In this document: piece after piece, positions 32,310 to 40,170 of the stretch
Numbering within the stretch: position 1 is the first letter of the stretch
Layout of the letters: each line of letters starts with the position of its first letter
DNA from: Gaiellasilicea sp963749515
GTDB lineage: Bacteria > Actinomycetota > Thermoleophilia > Gaiellales > Gaiellaceae
Length of the DNA: 64,000 bases
Reading direction: 5' to 3'
Assembly (NCBI GenBank): GCA_963749515.1
Contig: CAVVMR010000001.1
Coordinates: 496,001-560,000 of the forward strand
Program-made: the position numbers and the translations under genes
Notes under the pieces: model-generated
What the model was told of the DNA's origin: nothing
Databases searched by the model: none
Seen by the model: the letters and a program-made list of their open reading frames with translations, nothing else

Positions 32310-33371
32310 GTGAAGAAAGTCATCGTTGCTCTTGTGATCGGGGCATTGACCGTGAGCGTCACGCTCACCTCGGCCATTGCAAAACCGACCAAGAAGTCGG
32401 CACCCGCCGACATCTGCGTCCTGCTGCCGGATCCGAAGTCCTCGGTCCGCTGGGAGACGCAGGACCGGCCGGCGCTCGTCGCGGCCTTCAAGAAGGCGAA
32501 GGTCTCGTACGTGATCACGAACGCCGACGGCAGCGCCCAGAAGCAGAAGACTCAGGCTGACCAGTGCCTGGCAAACGGCGCGAAGGTCGTGATCCTGGTC
32601 TCGCTCGACAAGGGCTCCTCGATCGCGATCGAGGCCGCCGCGAGGTCGAGGGACGCGAAGGTGATCGAGTACGACCGCCAGGTGATCGGTGGCACGGCCG
32701 CGATCTACATCTCGTTCGACGGTCGGGCCGTCGGCGTCCTGCAGGGCAAGGGTGTCGTGGCCGGCCTGAAGGCGAACGGCATGTACAGCAAGAAGCCGGT
32801 CGTCGCCGAGCTGCACGGCGGCCAGACGGACAACAACTCGTTCCTGTTCAAGGGCGGGTACGAGTCCGTGCTGAACCCGCTCTACAAGAACGGGACCTTC
32901 AAGAAGGGCCCGCAGCAGTTCACGCCGGGCTGGGACAACCAGAAGGCGGGAACGATCTTCGAGCAGATGCTCGTCAGGACGAGCAACAAGATCGACGGCG
33001 TGGCCGCCGCGAACGACGGCCTCGCGAACGCGGTCGTCGTCGCCCTGAAGGCTCGCAAGCTGAAGCCGATCCCGCTGAGCGGGCAGGACGCGACCCCGCA
33101 GGGTGTCCAGAACATCATCTCGGGCTGGCAGACGATGACGGTCTGGAAGGACACACGGAAGCTCGCAACCGCGTCGGCGAATGCGGCGATCAGGCTCGCC
33201 AAGGGCCAGAAGCCCGCGCAGACCGGCACGGTGAAGAACGGCAGCAAGACGTTGCCGGCCTTCATCATTCCGCCCGTGTCGATCACGAAGGCGAACTACA
33301 AGCAGCTCTTCAACGGGTATCTCAAGCGCAGCGAAGTCTGCCGCGGGATCTACGCGAAGTTCTGCAAGTAG
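32310..33371 (+). CDS. Sugar ABC transporter substrate-binding protein (fructose/xylose type)
   Basis: 353 residues with a signal peptide (KKVIVALVIGALTVSVTLTSAIA). The fold has ICVLLPDPKSSVRWETQD, VISGT-like VIGGTAAIYISFDG, PVVAELHGGQTDNNS, and IDGVAAANDGLANAVV, typical of XylF/FrcB-like pentose or hexose binders. GTG 32310 is chosen because GGAGGG lies 7 nt upstream; ATG 32295 is in frame. A strong hairpin after the stop probably protects its message relative to the ATPase and permease genes. Confidence 0.87.
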   Translation: MKKVIVALVIGALTVSVTLTSAIAKPTKKSAPADICVLLPDPKSSVRWETQDRPALVAAFKKAKVSYVITNADGSAQKQKTQADQCLANGAKVVILVSLDKGSSIAIEAAARSRDAKVIEYDRQVIGGTAAIYISFDGRAVGVLQGKGVVAGLKANGMYSKKPVVAELHGGQTDNNSFLFKGGYESVLNPLYKNGTFKKGPQQFTPGWDNQKAGTIFEQMLVRTSNKIDGVAAANDGLANAVVVALKARKLKPIPLSGQDATPQGVQNIISGWQTMTVWKDTRKLATASANAAIRLAKGQKPAQTGTVKNGSKTLPAFIIPPVSITKANYKQLFNGYLKRSEVCRGIYAKFCK

Positions 33372-33380
33372 GAACGACCG

Positions 33381-33412
33381 GATGGGGGCCGTCCTCAGGG
33401 GCGGCCCCCATC
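33381..33412 (+). terminator. Intercistronic hairpin GATGGGGGCCG/CGGCCCCCATC
   Basis: A perfect 11-bp stem (33381-33391 with 33402-33412) and a 10-nt loop, between the binding-protein and ATPase genes. In binding-protein operons such stems act as mRNA stabilisers or partial terminators that raise binding-protein levels. Confidence 0.7.
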
Positions 33413-33424
33413 TCCCTCTGAGCC

Positions 33425-34243
33425 ATGACGACTGCCCCGACGACCGCCACGGCAACGACTCCGCTGCTCGAGCTGCACGGGATCTCGAAGAGCTTCGGGT
33501 CGGTGCAGGCGCTCACGGACGTGGAGTTCGAGGTCCGGCCGGGTGAGGTGATGGCGCTCGTCGGCGACAACGGCGCCGGCAAGTCGACCCTGATCAAATG
33601 CGTGGCGGGCATCCATGCCGCCGACAGCGGCGAGATCGTCTTCGACGGCGACGTGGTCCACATCCACGGGCCGAAGGACTCGGCGAAGCTCGGGATCGAG
33701 GTCGTCTACCAGGATCTCGCGCTCTGCGACAACCTCGACGTCGTCCAGAACATGTACCTCGGCCGCGAGGCCCACGACGTGTTCCACCGGCTCAAGGAGC
33801 CCGTGATGGAGGCCAAGACGGCCGAGACGATGAAGACGCTCGCGGTGACGACCATCGGCTCGATCCGCCAGCCGGTCGCCACGCTCTCCGGCGGCCAGCG
33901 GCAGTCGGTCGCCGTCGCCCGAGCGGTGATGTGGAACTCGCGGCTCGTGATCCTCGACGAGCCGACGGCGGCGCTCGGCGTCGCCCAGACCCAGCAGGTG
34001 CTGGAGCTCGTCGAGCGGCTCGCCCACCAGGGGCTCGCCGTCGTGCTCATCTCGCACAACCTGCACGACATCTTCGCGGTGGCCGACCGGATCACGGTCC
34101 TACGGCTGGGTCGCAGCATCGCCGTCTTCGAGCGTGCCAAGACGACGCAGCAGGAGGTCGTTCAGGCGATCACCGCCGGCGTGCCGACGAAGGTCTCCGG
34201 CATCCCCTCGACGGCGCCGGCACCGGCTCCGGAGGAAACGTGA
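33425..34243 (+). CDS. Sugar ABC transporter ATPase, single-domain (FrcA-like)
   Basis: 272 residues with one nucleotide-binding domain: Walker A GDNGAGKST, signature LSGGQRQSVAVARAV, Walker B LVILDEPTAALG, His switch LISHNLHDI. Rbs/Xyl-type ATPases are usually ~500 residues with two domains. The short form matches the FrcA group, so two copies should assemble. The C-terminal tail is Ala/Pro-rich. It overlaps the permease gene by 4 nt. Confidence 0.88.
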   Translation: MTTAPTTATATTPLLELHGISKSFGSVQALTDVEFEVRPGEVMALVGDNGAGKSTLIKCVAGIHAADSGEIVFDGDVVHIHGPKDSAKLGIEVVYQDLALCDNLDVVQNMYLGREAHDVFHRLKEPVMEAKTAETMKTLAVTTIGSIRQPVATLSGGQRQSVAVARAVMWNSRLVILDEPTAALGVAQTQQVLELVERLAHQGLAVVLISHNLHDIFAVADRITVLRLGRSIAVFERAKTTQQEVVQAITAGVPTKVSGIPSTAPAPAPEET

Positions 34244-35454
34244 GCACGGACGCCACCGCCGCACCCGCCGCGGTCGTGCCCGAGAGCTTCTTCGGCCGAG
34301 TCGTCGACAACATCCGCGGCGGCAACCTCGGCAGCTGGCCGGTGCTGATCGGGCTGGCCGTGATCGTCGTCTTCTTCTCCTTCAAGGCCGACAACTTCCT
34401 CAGCCCCGGCAACTTCAGCAACATCATCACGCAGATGGCCGGCGTCACACTGCTGGCCTACGGCGTCGTCTTCGTGCTCCTGATCGGCGAGATCGACCTC
34501 TCGATCAGCTACATCAGCGGCATCGCCGGGGTTGTCGTCGCGAAGCTGACGATTCCGGACGGGAACGAGGTGGCGGGCATCATCGCGATCGTCCTCGCGG
34601 TCGCCGTGTGTGCCGCGATCGGGGCGTTTCAGGGGTCGTTCGTCGCCTTCATCGGCGTGCCGGCCTTCGTCGTCACGCTTGCCGGCTACCAGATCTGGCA
34701 GGGGGTGATCCAGAAGTCGATCGAGGCCGAGGGCGTGATCGTGATCCAGGACGAAACGGTCAACAACACCGCCAACTACTTCTTCTCGGAGAAGGCCGGG
34801 TGGATCCTCGCTGCGCTCGTCTGTGGCATCTACGTCGCCAGTCTGGTGGCCACGTTCGTCAGTCACCGGCGGCACAACGTCCCGGTCCGCGACCCGTGGC
34901 TGATCGTCGCGAAGGCGGTTGCAGTCGTGGTCGTCGCGGTCGTCGTCGTCGCGATCAGCAACCGCGACCGCGGCGTCCCCTTCGTTCTGCTGCTGATGAT
35001 CGCGTCGCTGCTCTTGCTGACGTTCCTCGCCAAGCGGACGACGTTCGGCCGCCACGTCTACGCGGTCGGCGGCAACGCCGAGGCCGCCCGGCGCGCCGGC
35101 ATCAACGTGGCGCGCGTGCGGATCATCGTCTTCATGATCTCGGGGGCGATGGCCGGCCTCGGGGGCGTCGTCCTCGCGGCCCGTTTGAACAGCGTCGACC
35201 TGAACGCCGGCGGCGGAACGCTCCTGATCGACGCGATCGCGGCCGCCGTGATCGGCGGCACGAGCCTCTTCGGCGGCCGTGGCGAGGTCAAGGACGCGCT
35301 CTTCGGCGCGCTCGTGATCGCGACGATCGCGAACGGCCTCAACACGCTGAACCTGACCCAGGGCGTGATCTTCATGACCACCGGCGGCATCCTGCTCTTC
35401 GCCGTCACCCTGGACACCATTCTCCGCCGGCGTCAGCGCAAAGCCGGCCGCTGA
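34240..35454 (+). CDS. Sugar ABC transporter permease (FrcC/XylH-like)
   Basis: A 404-residue BPD_transp_2 family permease with about ten helices. Signatures are FLSPGNFSNIITQMAGV, LIGEIDLSISYISG, VTLAGYQIWQG, the long cytoplasmic loop YAVGGNAEAARRAGINV, and VIGGTSLFGGRGEV near the C-terminus. It imports a pentose or hexose with the preceding ATPase and binding protein. GTG 34240 lies in a GTGA overlap. It ends exactly next to a converging Gfo/Idh gene. Confidence 0.9.
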   Translation: MSTDATAAPAAVVPESFFGRVVDNIRGGNLGSWPVLIGLAVIVVFFSFKADNFLSPGNFSNIITQMAGVTLLAYGVVFVLLIGEIDLSISYISGIAGVVVAKLTIPDGNEVAGIIAIVLAVAVCAAIGAFQGSFVAFIGVPAFVVTLAGYQIWQGVIQKSIEAEGVIVIQDETVNNTANYFFSEKAGWILAALVCGIYVASLVATFVSHRRHNVPVRDPWLIVAKAVAVVVVAVVVVAISNRDRGVPFVLLLMIASLLLLTFLAKRTTFGRHVYAVGGNAEAARRAGINVARVRIIVFMISGAMAGLGGVVLAARLNSVDLNAGGGTLLIDAIAAAVIGGTSLFGGRGEVKDALFGALVIATIANGLNTLNLTQGVIFMTTGGILLFAVTLDTILRRRQRKAGR

Positions 35455-36558
35455 TCAGCGGTACGAGACGGTGATGCGGTCGCCGCTCTTGCTCGAGCTG
35501 ACGATCGCGTCGCAGACCTCCGCGGCGCGGTAGCCGTCCTCGAACGTCGCACCGTACGGAGCGACGTCGCCGTCGTCGGCGATCGCGCGCAGCAGGTGGT
35601 GGACCTCGTGCACGAACGTGTCGCCCCAGCCGACGATATGCCCGGGCGGCCACCAGAAGTCCCAGAACGGATGGTCGGTCTCGGAGACGAGCACCGTCTT
35701 GAAGCCGCGCGCCCGGTCGCCGTCGGCTCGGAAGACCTGGAGCTCGTTCAGCCGCTCCATGTCGAACGCCAGCGACCCCTTCGAGCCGTTGATCTCCCAC
35801 TGGAAGGCGTTCCGCCGGCCGAGCGCGAGCCTCGTCGCCTCGATCGTGCCGACAGCTCCCTGCTCGAACTCGACGGCCGCCTCGAGCGCGTCGTCCACCT
35901 GCCGGCCGGGCAGGAACGTTCGCACGAGGCCGGAGACGGTCGAGATCTCACCGGCGAGGAAGCGGGCCAGGTCGACGACGTGCGTACCGAGGTCGCCGAG
36001 CGCGCCGGACCCTGCCTCGTCGGGCTGGAAGCGCCAGGTGTCGAGACTCGGGTCGTCGCCCCAGTCCTGGAGATAGCGGCCGCGGAAGTGCCGGATCTCG
36101 CCCAGCTCGCCGGCGTCGATCAGCTCCCGCGCCAGCCGGACGGCGGGCACGAAGCGGTAGTTGAACCCGCAGAGATGCTTGACGCCGGTGGCGGCGACGC
36201 GCTGCCAGATCTCGTAGCTCTCGTTCGCGTCGCGGCCGAGCGGCTTCTCGCAGAGCACGTGCTTGCCCGCCTCCGCGGCGGCGATCGTCGGCTCGGCGTG
36301 GAGCGAGTTCGGGCCGCCGTTGTCGAACAGGCCGATCGCCGGGTCGGCGACGATGTCCCGCCAGTCCGTCGTCCAGCGCTCGTAGCCGTACCGAAGCGCG
36401 GCGTCCGCCACGGCCTCCTCGTTCCGGCCCGCGATCGCGACGAGCTTCGGCACGAGCGGGGGCGGCCAGGCGATGTACGGCAGCTTCCGGAACGCGTTCG
36501 AGTGGGCCTTCCCCATGAACGCGTACCCGAGCATCCCGATCCCGATTTCGCCGGTCAT
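35455..36558 (-). CDS. Gfo/Idh/MocA-family dehydrogenase 1
   Basis: 367 residues. The N-terminal Rossmann domain starts IGIGMLGYAFMGKAHSNAF (GxxGxxxxH-type). EKP of HVLCEKPLGRD holds the conserved Lys, and GDLGTHVVDLARFL carries the catalytic His/Asp region. It should oxidise a sugar or inositol-type polyol with NAD(P). It is adjacent to the sugar transporter and divergent from a second such enzyme, so both probably process the imported sugar. Confidence 0.88.
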   Translation of the reverse strand: MTGEIGIGMLGYAFMGKAHSNAFRKLPYIAWPPPLVPKLVAIAGRNEEAVADAALRYGYERWTTDWRDIVADPAIGLFDNGGPNSLHAEPTIAAAEAGKHVLCEKPLGRDANESYEIWQRVAATGVKHLCGFNYRFVPAVRLARELIDAGELGEIRHFRGRYLQDWGDDPSLDTWRFQPDEAGSGALGDLGTHVVDLARFLAGEISTVSGLVRTFLPGRQVDDALEAAVEFEQGAVGTIEATRLALGRRNAFQWEINGSKGSLAFDMERLNELQVFRADGDRARGFKTVLVSETDHPFWDFWWPPGHIVGWGDTFVHEVHHLLRAIADDGDVAPYGATFEDGYRAAEVCDAIVSSSKSGDRITVSYR

Positions 36559-36571
36559 CTAACGTCGTTAG
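36559..36571. promoter_or_regulatory. Palindrome CTAAC-GTC-GTTAG between divergent starts
   Basis: It fills most of the 22-nt gap between two divergent start codons. It overlaps the candidate leaderless -10 boxes of both genes: TAGTGT 36569-36574 on plus and TAACGA 36570-36565 on minus. It is a probable operator controlling both genes together. Confidence 0.5.
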
Positions 36572-36580
36572 TGTGTCACG

Positions 36581-36979
36581 ATGCAGCACGAGCAAGCGTT
36601 GGCGATCGTTCAGTCGGTCGTCCGAGATGCGTCCGGGCCGATCTCCGTGTTCGTCGCGGACGGGCACGGCGAGCTGGTGGCCGCCGCGACGATGGACGGC
36701 GCCGCACCCGACACGCGCCTGAACGCGCAGCGCAAGGCGTACACGGCGGCCCGAAGCGACGCGCACTCGACCCGCGACCTCGCAGAGAAGGTGAAGGACA
36801 AGCCGGGCGAGCTGGCGAGCTTCGATCCCTTCTTCACGTTCTTCAAGGGCGGTGTCGCCGCATTCGACGGTGACCGGCGAGTCGGTGCCGTCGGCGTGAG
36901 CGGACTGGCGGGCGCCGACGACGATGCGCTGGCGCGCAAGGCGCTCGCAGCGGCCGGACTCGGAGACGCTCCCGCATGA
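36581..36979 (+). CDS. HbpS/GlcG-family (GlcG_hbpS) protein
   Basis: 132 residues of the GlcG/HbpS haem-degrading-like fold: ISVFVADGHGELVAAATMDGA, LNAQRKAYTAARS and FKGGVAAFDGDRRVGAVGVSGLAGADDDALA are all typical. Some members bind haem or cobalamin; many sit in diol or sugar operons. TAGTGT 6 nt upstream supports ATG 36581. It overlaps the second dehydrogenase gene by 4 nt. Confidence 0.82.
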   Translation: MQHEQALAIVQSVVRDASGPISVFVADGHGELVAAATMDGAAPDTRLNAQRKAYTAARSDAHSTRDLAEKVKDKPGELASFDPFFTFFKGGVAAFDGDRRVGAVGVSGLAGADDDALARKALAAAGLGDAPA

Positions 36980-37938
36980 GGCTCGGGCTCCTCTCGACGG
37001 CACGGATCAACGACGCGATCCTCAAGGGCGCGGAGGGAACCGAACGCGTCGACGTGGTCGCGGTGGGCAGCCGGGACGGAGCGAAGGCGCAGTCGTACGC
37101 CTCGGAGCACCGGCTCGAGCGCTCACACGGGAGCTACGAGGCGCTGCTCGAGGATTCGGAGGTCGACGGCGTCTACATCTCGCTCCCGAACAGCCTGCAC
37201 CACGCGTGGACGATGCAGGCGCTGGCCGCCGGCAAGCACGTGCTCTGCGAGAAGCCCTACTCGCGGAGCCCGGCCGAGGTCGAGGAGGCCTTCGACGCCG
37301 CCGACGCGGCGGGGCTCGTTCTCGCGGAGGCGTTCATGTACCGGCACAACCCACAGACGGCGCTGGCGCGCGAGCTCGTCGAGTCTGGCCGGATCGGCCG
37401 GTTGCGCGCGATCCACGCCTCGTTCAGCTTCCCGCTCCTCGACCAGACCAACGTCCGGATGATCGCCGACCTCGACGGCGGCGCCTTGATGGACGTGGGC
37501 TGCTACTGCGTGAGCGGCTCCAGACTGCTGGCTGGCGAGCCCGAGCGAGTGTTCGGCGAGCAAACGGTCTCCGAGTCCGGTGTCGACGTCGCCTTCCACG
37601 GCACGTTGCGCTTCCCCGACGAGGTCGTCGCGCAGATCGACGCCTCCTTCGTCGCGCAGAACCGGCAGCGGCTCGAGGTCGTCGGCGAGGAGGGCACGCT
37701 GATGCTCGCGACTCCGTGGCGGGTCGACGATCCCGGAATCGTCGTGCGCCGCAGCGACGGCGACGTCCTGATGGACGTCCCGCGCGCCGACTCCTACACC
37801 CTCGAGCTGGAGGATTTCGCGGCCGCCGCGGCGGGCGAGCGGGATCCGCTGCTCGGACGCGCGGACGCCCGCGGCCAGGCCCGAACGATCGATGCGCTCT
37901 ACCGCTCGGCCGAAGCCGGCGAGCTCGTCACGCTGTAA
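36976..37938 (+). CDS. Gfo/Idh/MocA-family dehydrogenase 2 (xylose-dehydrogenase-like)
   Basis: 320 residues. It has LGLLSTARINDAILKGA at the nucleotide-binding start, VYISLPNSLHHAW, the EKP motif HVLCEKPYSRSP, EAFMYRHNPQ and MDVGCYCVS. The N-terminal STARI and YRHNPQ patterns are common in bacterial NADP D-xylose 1-dehydrogenases. It starts in an ATGA overlap with the HbpS/GlcG-like gene. It ends overlapping the MBL-like gene by 11 nt. Confidence 0.85.
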   Translation: MRLGLLSTARINDAILKGAEGTERVDVVAVGSRDGAKAQSYASEHRLERSHGSYEALLEDSEVDGVYISLPNSLHHAWTMQALAAGKHVLCEKPYSRSPAEVEEAFDAADAAGLVLAEAFMYRHNPQTALARELVESGRIGRLRAIHASFSFPLLDQTNVRMIADLDGGALMDVGCYCVSGSRLLAGEPERVFGEQTVSESGVDVAFHGTLRFPDEVVAQIDASFVAQNRQRLEVVGEEGTLMLATPWRVDDPGIVVRRSDGDVLMDVPRADSYTLELEDFAAAAAGERDPLLGRADARGQARTIDALYRSAEAGELVTL

Positions 37939-38587
37939 GGGCCGTTGCGAGCGCGTCGTGGGCGCCTTCGCGCACGGGCCGCCCGTGGGCGAGGAGAAGG
38001 AGCTCGATCGGCAGGTCGAGCAGCAGCTCGCGAAGCTGTTCGCGGAGCGCCACGGGCGAGACTCCCGGTGCGAGCCACGAGTCGGGGCAGACGCGGATGC
38101 CGCCTTCGGCCGTCCCGAGCAGGACGTCGCCCGCCGCGAGTGCGCGCTGCGTCGGAATCCAGAGCAGCACCTCGGTCGTGTAATCGGTCTCCTTCGGCTC
38201 GATCTCTCCCGGCAGCGAGTCCCCTGACCCGAACGTGTCGGTGAACGCGACCCACTTCCGCGCCTTCTCCGCTGCGGCCTCTGGCACCCAGACGCGCGAG
38301 CCCGAGTAGCGGTCGAGGATCGTCTGCGAGCTGCGCGCGTGCCAGTACCCGGTCAGCACGACCCGCGGCGGCCCGTGGTGCTCGACGTCGCGGTCGAGCG
38401 CTCTCCAGAACCGCTCTTCCTCGTCGGCCGGAACGAGTGGGTCGATCAGGACGAGGTCGTCTTCCTCCACGAGCGCGTGCGACGAGACCTCCGGCTGCCA
38501 CCCGTCCGGTCCGCCTTCCTCCGGCGACCAGTCGGGGTGGGTCGCCGTCCACCGCCAGAGACGCGGCCGAAGCTGCTCGACCTCCAT
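37928..38587 (-). CDS. MBL-fold-like protein lacking the HxHxDH metal motif
   Basis: 219 residues. VEEDDLVLIDPLVP and PPRVVLTGYWHARSS follow the MBL beta scaffold, and LLLAHGRPV matches the late His motif. The usual HxHxDH is replaced by YWHARS, so at most a partial metal site remains. ATG 38587 has TAGGGT 7 nt upstream. It is the last gene after the JAMM protease of the cysteine operon, 17 nt away. A role in sulfur metabolism (persulfide or thioester handling) is possible only by context. Confidence 0.7.
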   Translation of the reverse strand: MEVEQLRPRLWRWTATHPDWSPEEGGPDGWQPEVSSHALVEEDDLVLIDPLVPADEEERFWRALDRDVEHHGPPRVVLTGYWHARSSQTILDRYSGSRVWVPEAAAEKARKWVAFTDTFGSGDSLPGEIEPKETDYTTEVLLWIPTQRALAAGDVLLGTAEGGIRVCPDSWLAPGVSPVALREQLRELLLDLPIELLLLAHGRPVREGAHDALATALTA

Positions 38588-38604
38588 CCGCACGACCCTA
38601 ACCC

Positions 38605-38979
38605 TCAGGCTACGACGGCGAGGGGCTCGATCCGGCCGTCGTTGATCGTCCAGCCGGCGAGCGAATCGGTGCCGAGGGAGAGGATCAGATACGGCTTCCC
38701 CTGCCAGAGGCCGATGTTCTCGACGTCGGTGCGCGACGGGCGCGGCGGCGACGAGAGGTGGGAGTGGAAGACGGCGAGCTCGAAGCCCTCGTCCTCGAGG
38801 AACCACGTCTCCGGCGGCACCTCGAGCTCGAAGCGGTAGGGCGACTCGGCTGCGTTCCGCCCCCGCACGTACTTCTCGGCCACGCCGTCCCTGGTGACCA
38901 CCAGCCCGCAGGCCTCGTTCGGCGCCTCTTCCTCGGCGTGCGCGCGCAGCTCGTCCCGAATCTCGGCCGGGATCACCAC
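38605..38979 (-). CDS. mec: Mec(+)-like JAMM metalloprotease
   Basis: A 124-residue JAB1/MPN domain protein. The zinc motif FHSHLSSPPRPSRTD (HxH-x(7)-S-x2-D) is complete, with the catalytic Glu in EEAPNEACG near the N-terminus. In mycobacteria Mec(+) releases cysteine from the CysO-Cys adduct. It overlaps cysM by 7 nt and lies two genes from cysO, which supports the same job here. The start is GTG 38979 or the adjacent GTG 38976. Confidence 0.88.
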   Translation of the reverse strand: MVIPAEIRDELRAHAEEEAPNEACGLVVTRDGVAEKYVRGRNAAESPYRFELEVPPETWFLEDEGFELAVFHSHLSSPPRPSRTDVENIGLWQGKPYLILSLGTDSLAGWTINDGRIEPLAVVA

Positions 38980-39911
38980 CAGACGGTTCGCTCCATCGAC
39001 CGGGCGACGTCGTCGGCCTCCCAGAAATCGGCGGAGAGGTACTTCCAGCCGCCGTCTGCAAGGACGCAGACGACCACTCCTTCGTCGAGCTCGGCCGCCA
39101 GCAGCCGAGCGACATGTGCGACGGCGCCCGCCGAGACTCCGCCGAAGATCCCTTCGGTGTCGAGCAGCTCGCGCAGGCCCCGCACCGAGTCCTCGTTCGA
39201 GACGAGGATCTTCCGGTCGAGCTTCTCGACGTCGAGGATCGGAGGCACGTAGCCGTCCGAGAGCGAGCGCAATCCCATGACCGCCTCGCCCGGGAGCGGT
39301 TCGGCCGCCGCGACGACGACGTCCGGGAAGCTCTCGCGCAGCCGCGCCCCGGTTCCCATCAGCGTGCCGCCGGTGCCGAGCCCGGCAACGAGGACGTCCA
39401 CCCGGTCGAGTGCATCCGCAATCTCGGCACCGGTGCCTTCGTAGTGCGCGCGCGGGTTCGCCTCGTTCGCGTACTGGAACGGCATGAACCAGGAAGGGTC
39501 GCGCTCCGCGAGCTCGAGCGCGAGCCGGACCGCGCCGTTGGATCCCTGCTCGCCCGGCGAGTCGATGACCTCGGCGCCGAACAGGCGCAGGACGCGGCGG
39601 CGCTCGGCGGTCGCGTTCTCGGGCAGCACGCAGGTGAGCGGGTAGCCCTTGAGCTTCGCAACGAGTGCCAGCGAGATGCCGGTGTTGCCGCTCGTCGGCT
39701 CGAGCAGGCGCCGACCGGGCTGGAGCTCGCCGGTCGCCTCGGCCGCTTCGATCATCGCCTTCGCGACGCGGTCTTTGATCGAGCCGGTGGGATTCTGTGC
39801 TTCGAGCTTCGCGAAGACCCGGACCGGCCCGGGCGCGAAGCGAGAGAGCTCGACCAGCGGAGTGTCGCCGACGAGGTCGAGGACGCTCGGTGCGAGCGTG
39901 TTAGCGCCCAC
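38973..39911 (-). CDS. cysM: CysM-type sulfur-carrier-dependent cysteine synthase
   Basis: A 312-residue PLP enzyme. PTGSIKDRVA carries the Schiff-base Lys, EPTSGNTGIS is the phosphate-binding substrate loop, and GLGTGGTLMGTG holds the cofactor phosphate. The C-terminal SMERTVWW closely resembles mycobacterial CysM, which uses O-phosphoserine and thiocarboxylated CysO. The start is GTG 39911, inside the last codons of cysO. Confidence 0.9.
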   Translation of the reverse strand: MGANTLAPSVLDLVGDTPLVELSRFAPGPVRVFAKLEAQNPTGSIKDRVAKAMIEAAEATGELQPGRRLLEPTSGNTGISLALVAKLKGYPLTCVLPENATAERRRVLRLFGAEVIDSPGEQGSNGAVRLALELAERDPSWFMPFQYANEANPRAHYEGTGAEIADALDRVDVLVAGLGTGGTLMGTGARLRESFPDVVVAAAEPLPGEAVMGLRSLSDGYVPPILDVEKLDRKILVSNEDSVRGLRELLDTEGIFGGVSAGAVAHVARLLAAELDEGVVVCVLADGGWKYLSADFWEADDVARSMERTVWW

Positions 39912-40170
39912 CGGCCATGGCCGGTAGGAGAATGAGCGAGCTGCCGTTGACGCGGGTCTCGAGGCCGTCGAGGGTGCGCACGTCCTCGCCGCCGAGATAG
40001 ACGTTCACGAACGGCGCGATCCCTCCGCTCTCGAACAGCTGCCCCTCGAGCGCGGGGTACCGACCGGCGACGTCTTCCAGGACCTCGCGCACGGTCTCGC
40101 CCTCGCCGATCACCTCGCGCTCGCCGCCGACCTCGGCACGCAACGTGGGCGGTATCCGGACCTTCGTCAC
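39901..40170 (-). CDS. cysO: CysO-type ubiquitin-like sulfur carrier ending GG-Arg
   Basis: An 89-residue MoaD/ThiS-fold protein: VRIPPTLRAEVGG at the start, PFVNVYLGGEDVRTLDGL in the middle and SLILLPAMAGGR at the end. Sulfur carriers need a free terminal Gly-Gly for adenylation and thiocarboxylation. Here an extra Arg follows. The overlap with cysM (11 nt) helps fix that codon. Maturation by the adjacent JAMM protease is an inference. GTG start 40170 overlaps the E1-like gene. Confidence 0.88.
   Translation of the reverse strand: MTKVRIPPTLRAEVGGEREVIGEGETVREVLEDVAGRYPALEGQLFESGGIAPFVNVYLGGEDVRTLDGLETRVNGSSLILLPAMAGGR

Noticed and set aside
32065..32313. An 82-codon frame in the leader of the sugar importer, with a faint HU-like stretch
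   Set aside because: No SD or -10 at a suitable distance, atypical composition, no convincing family match, and it overlaps the next gene's signal peptide region.
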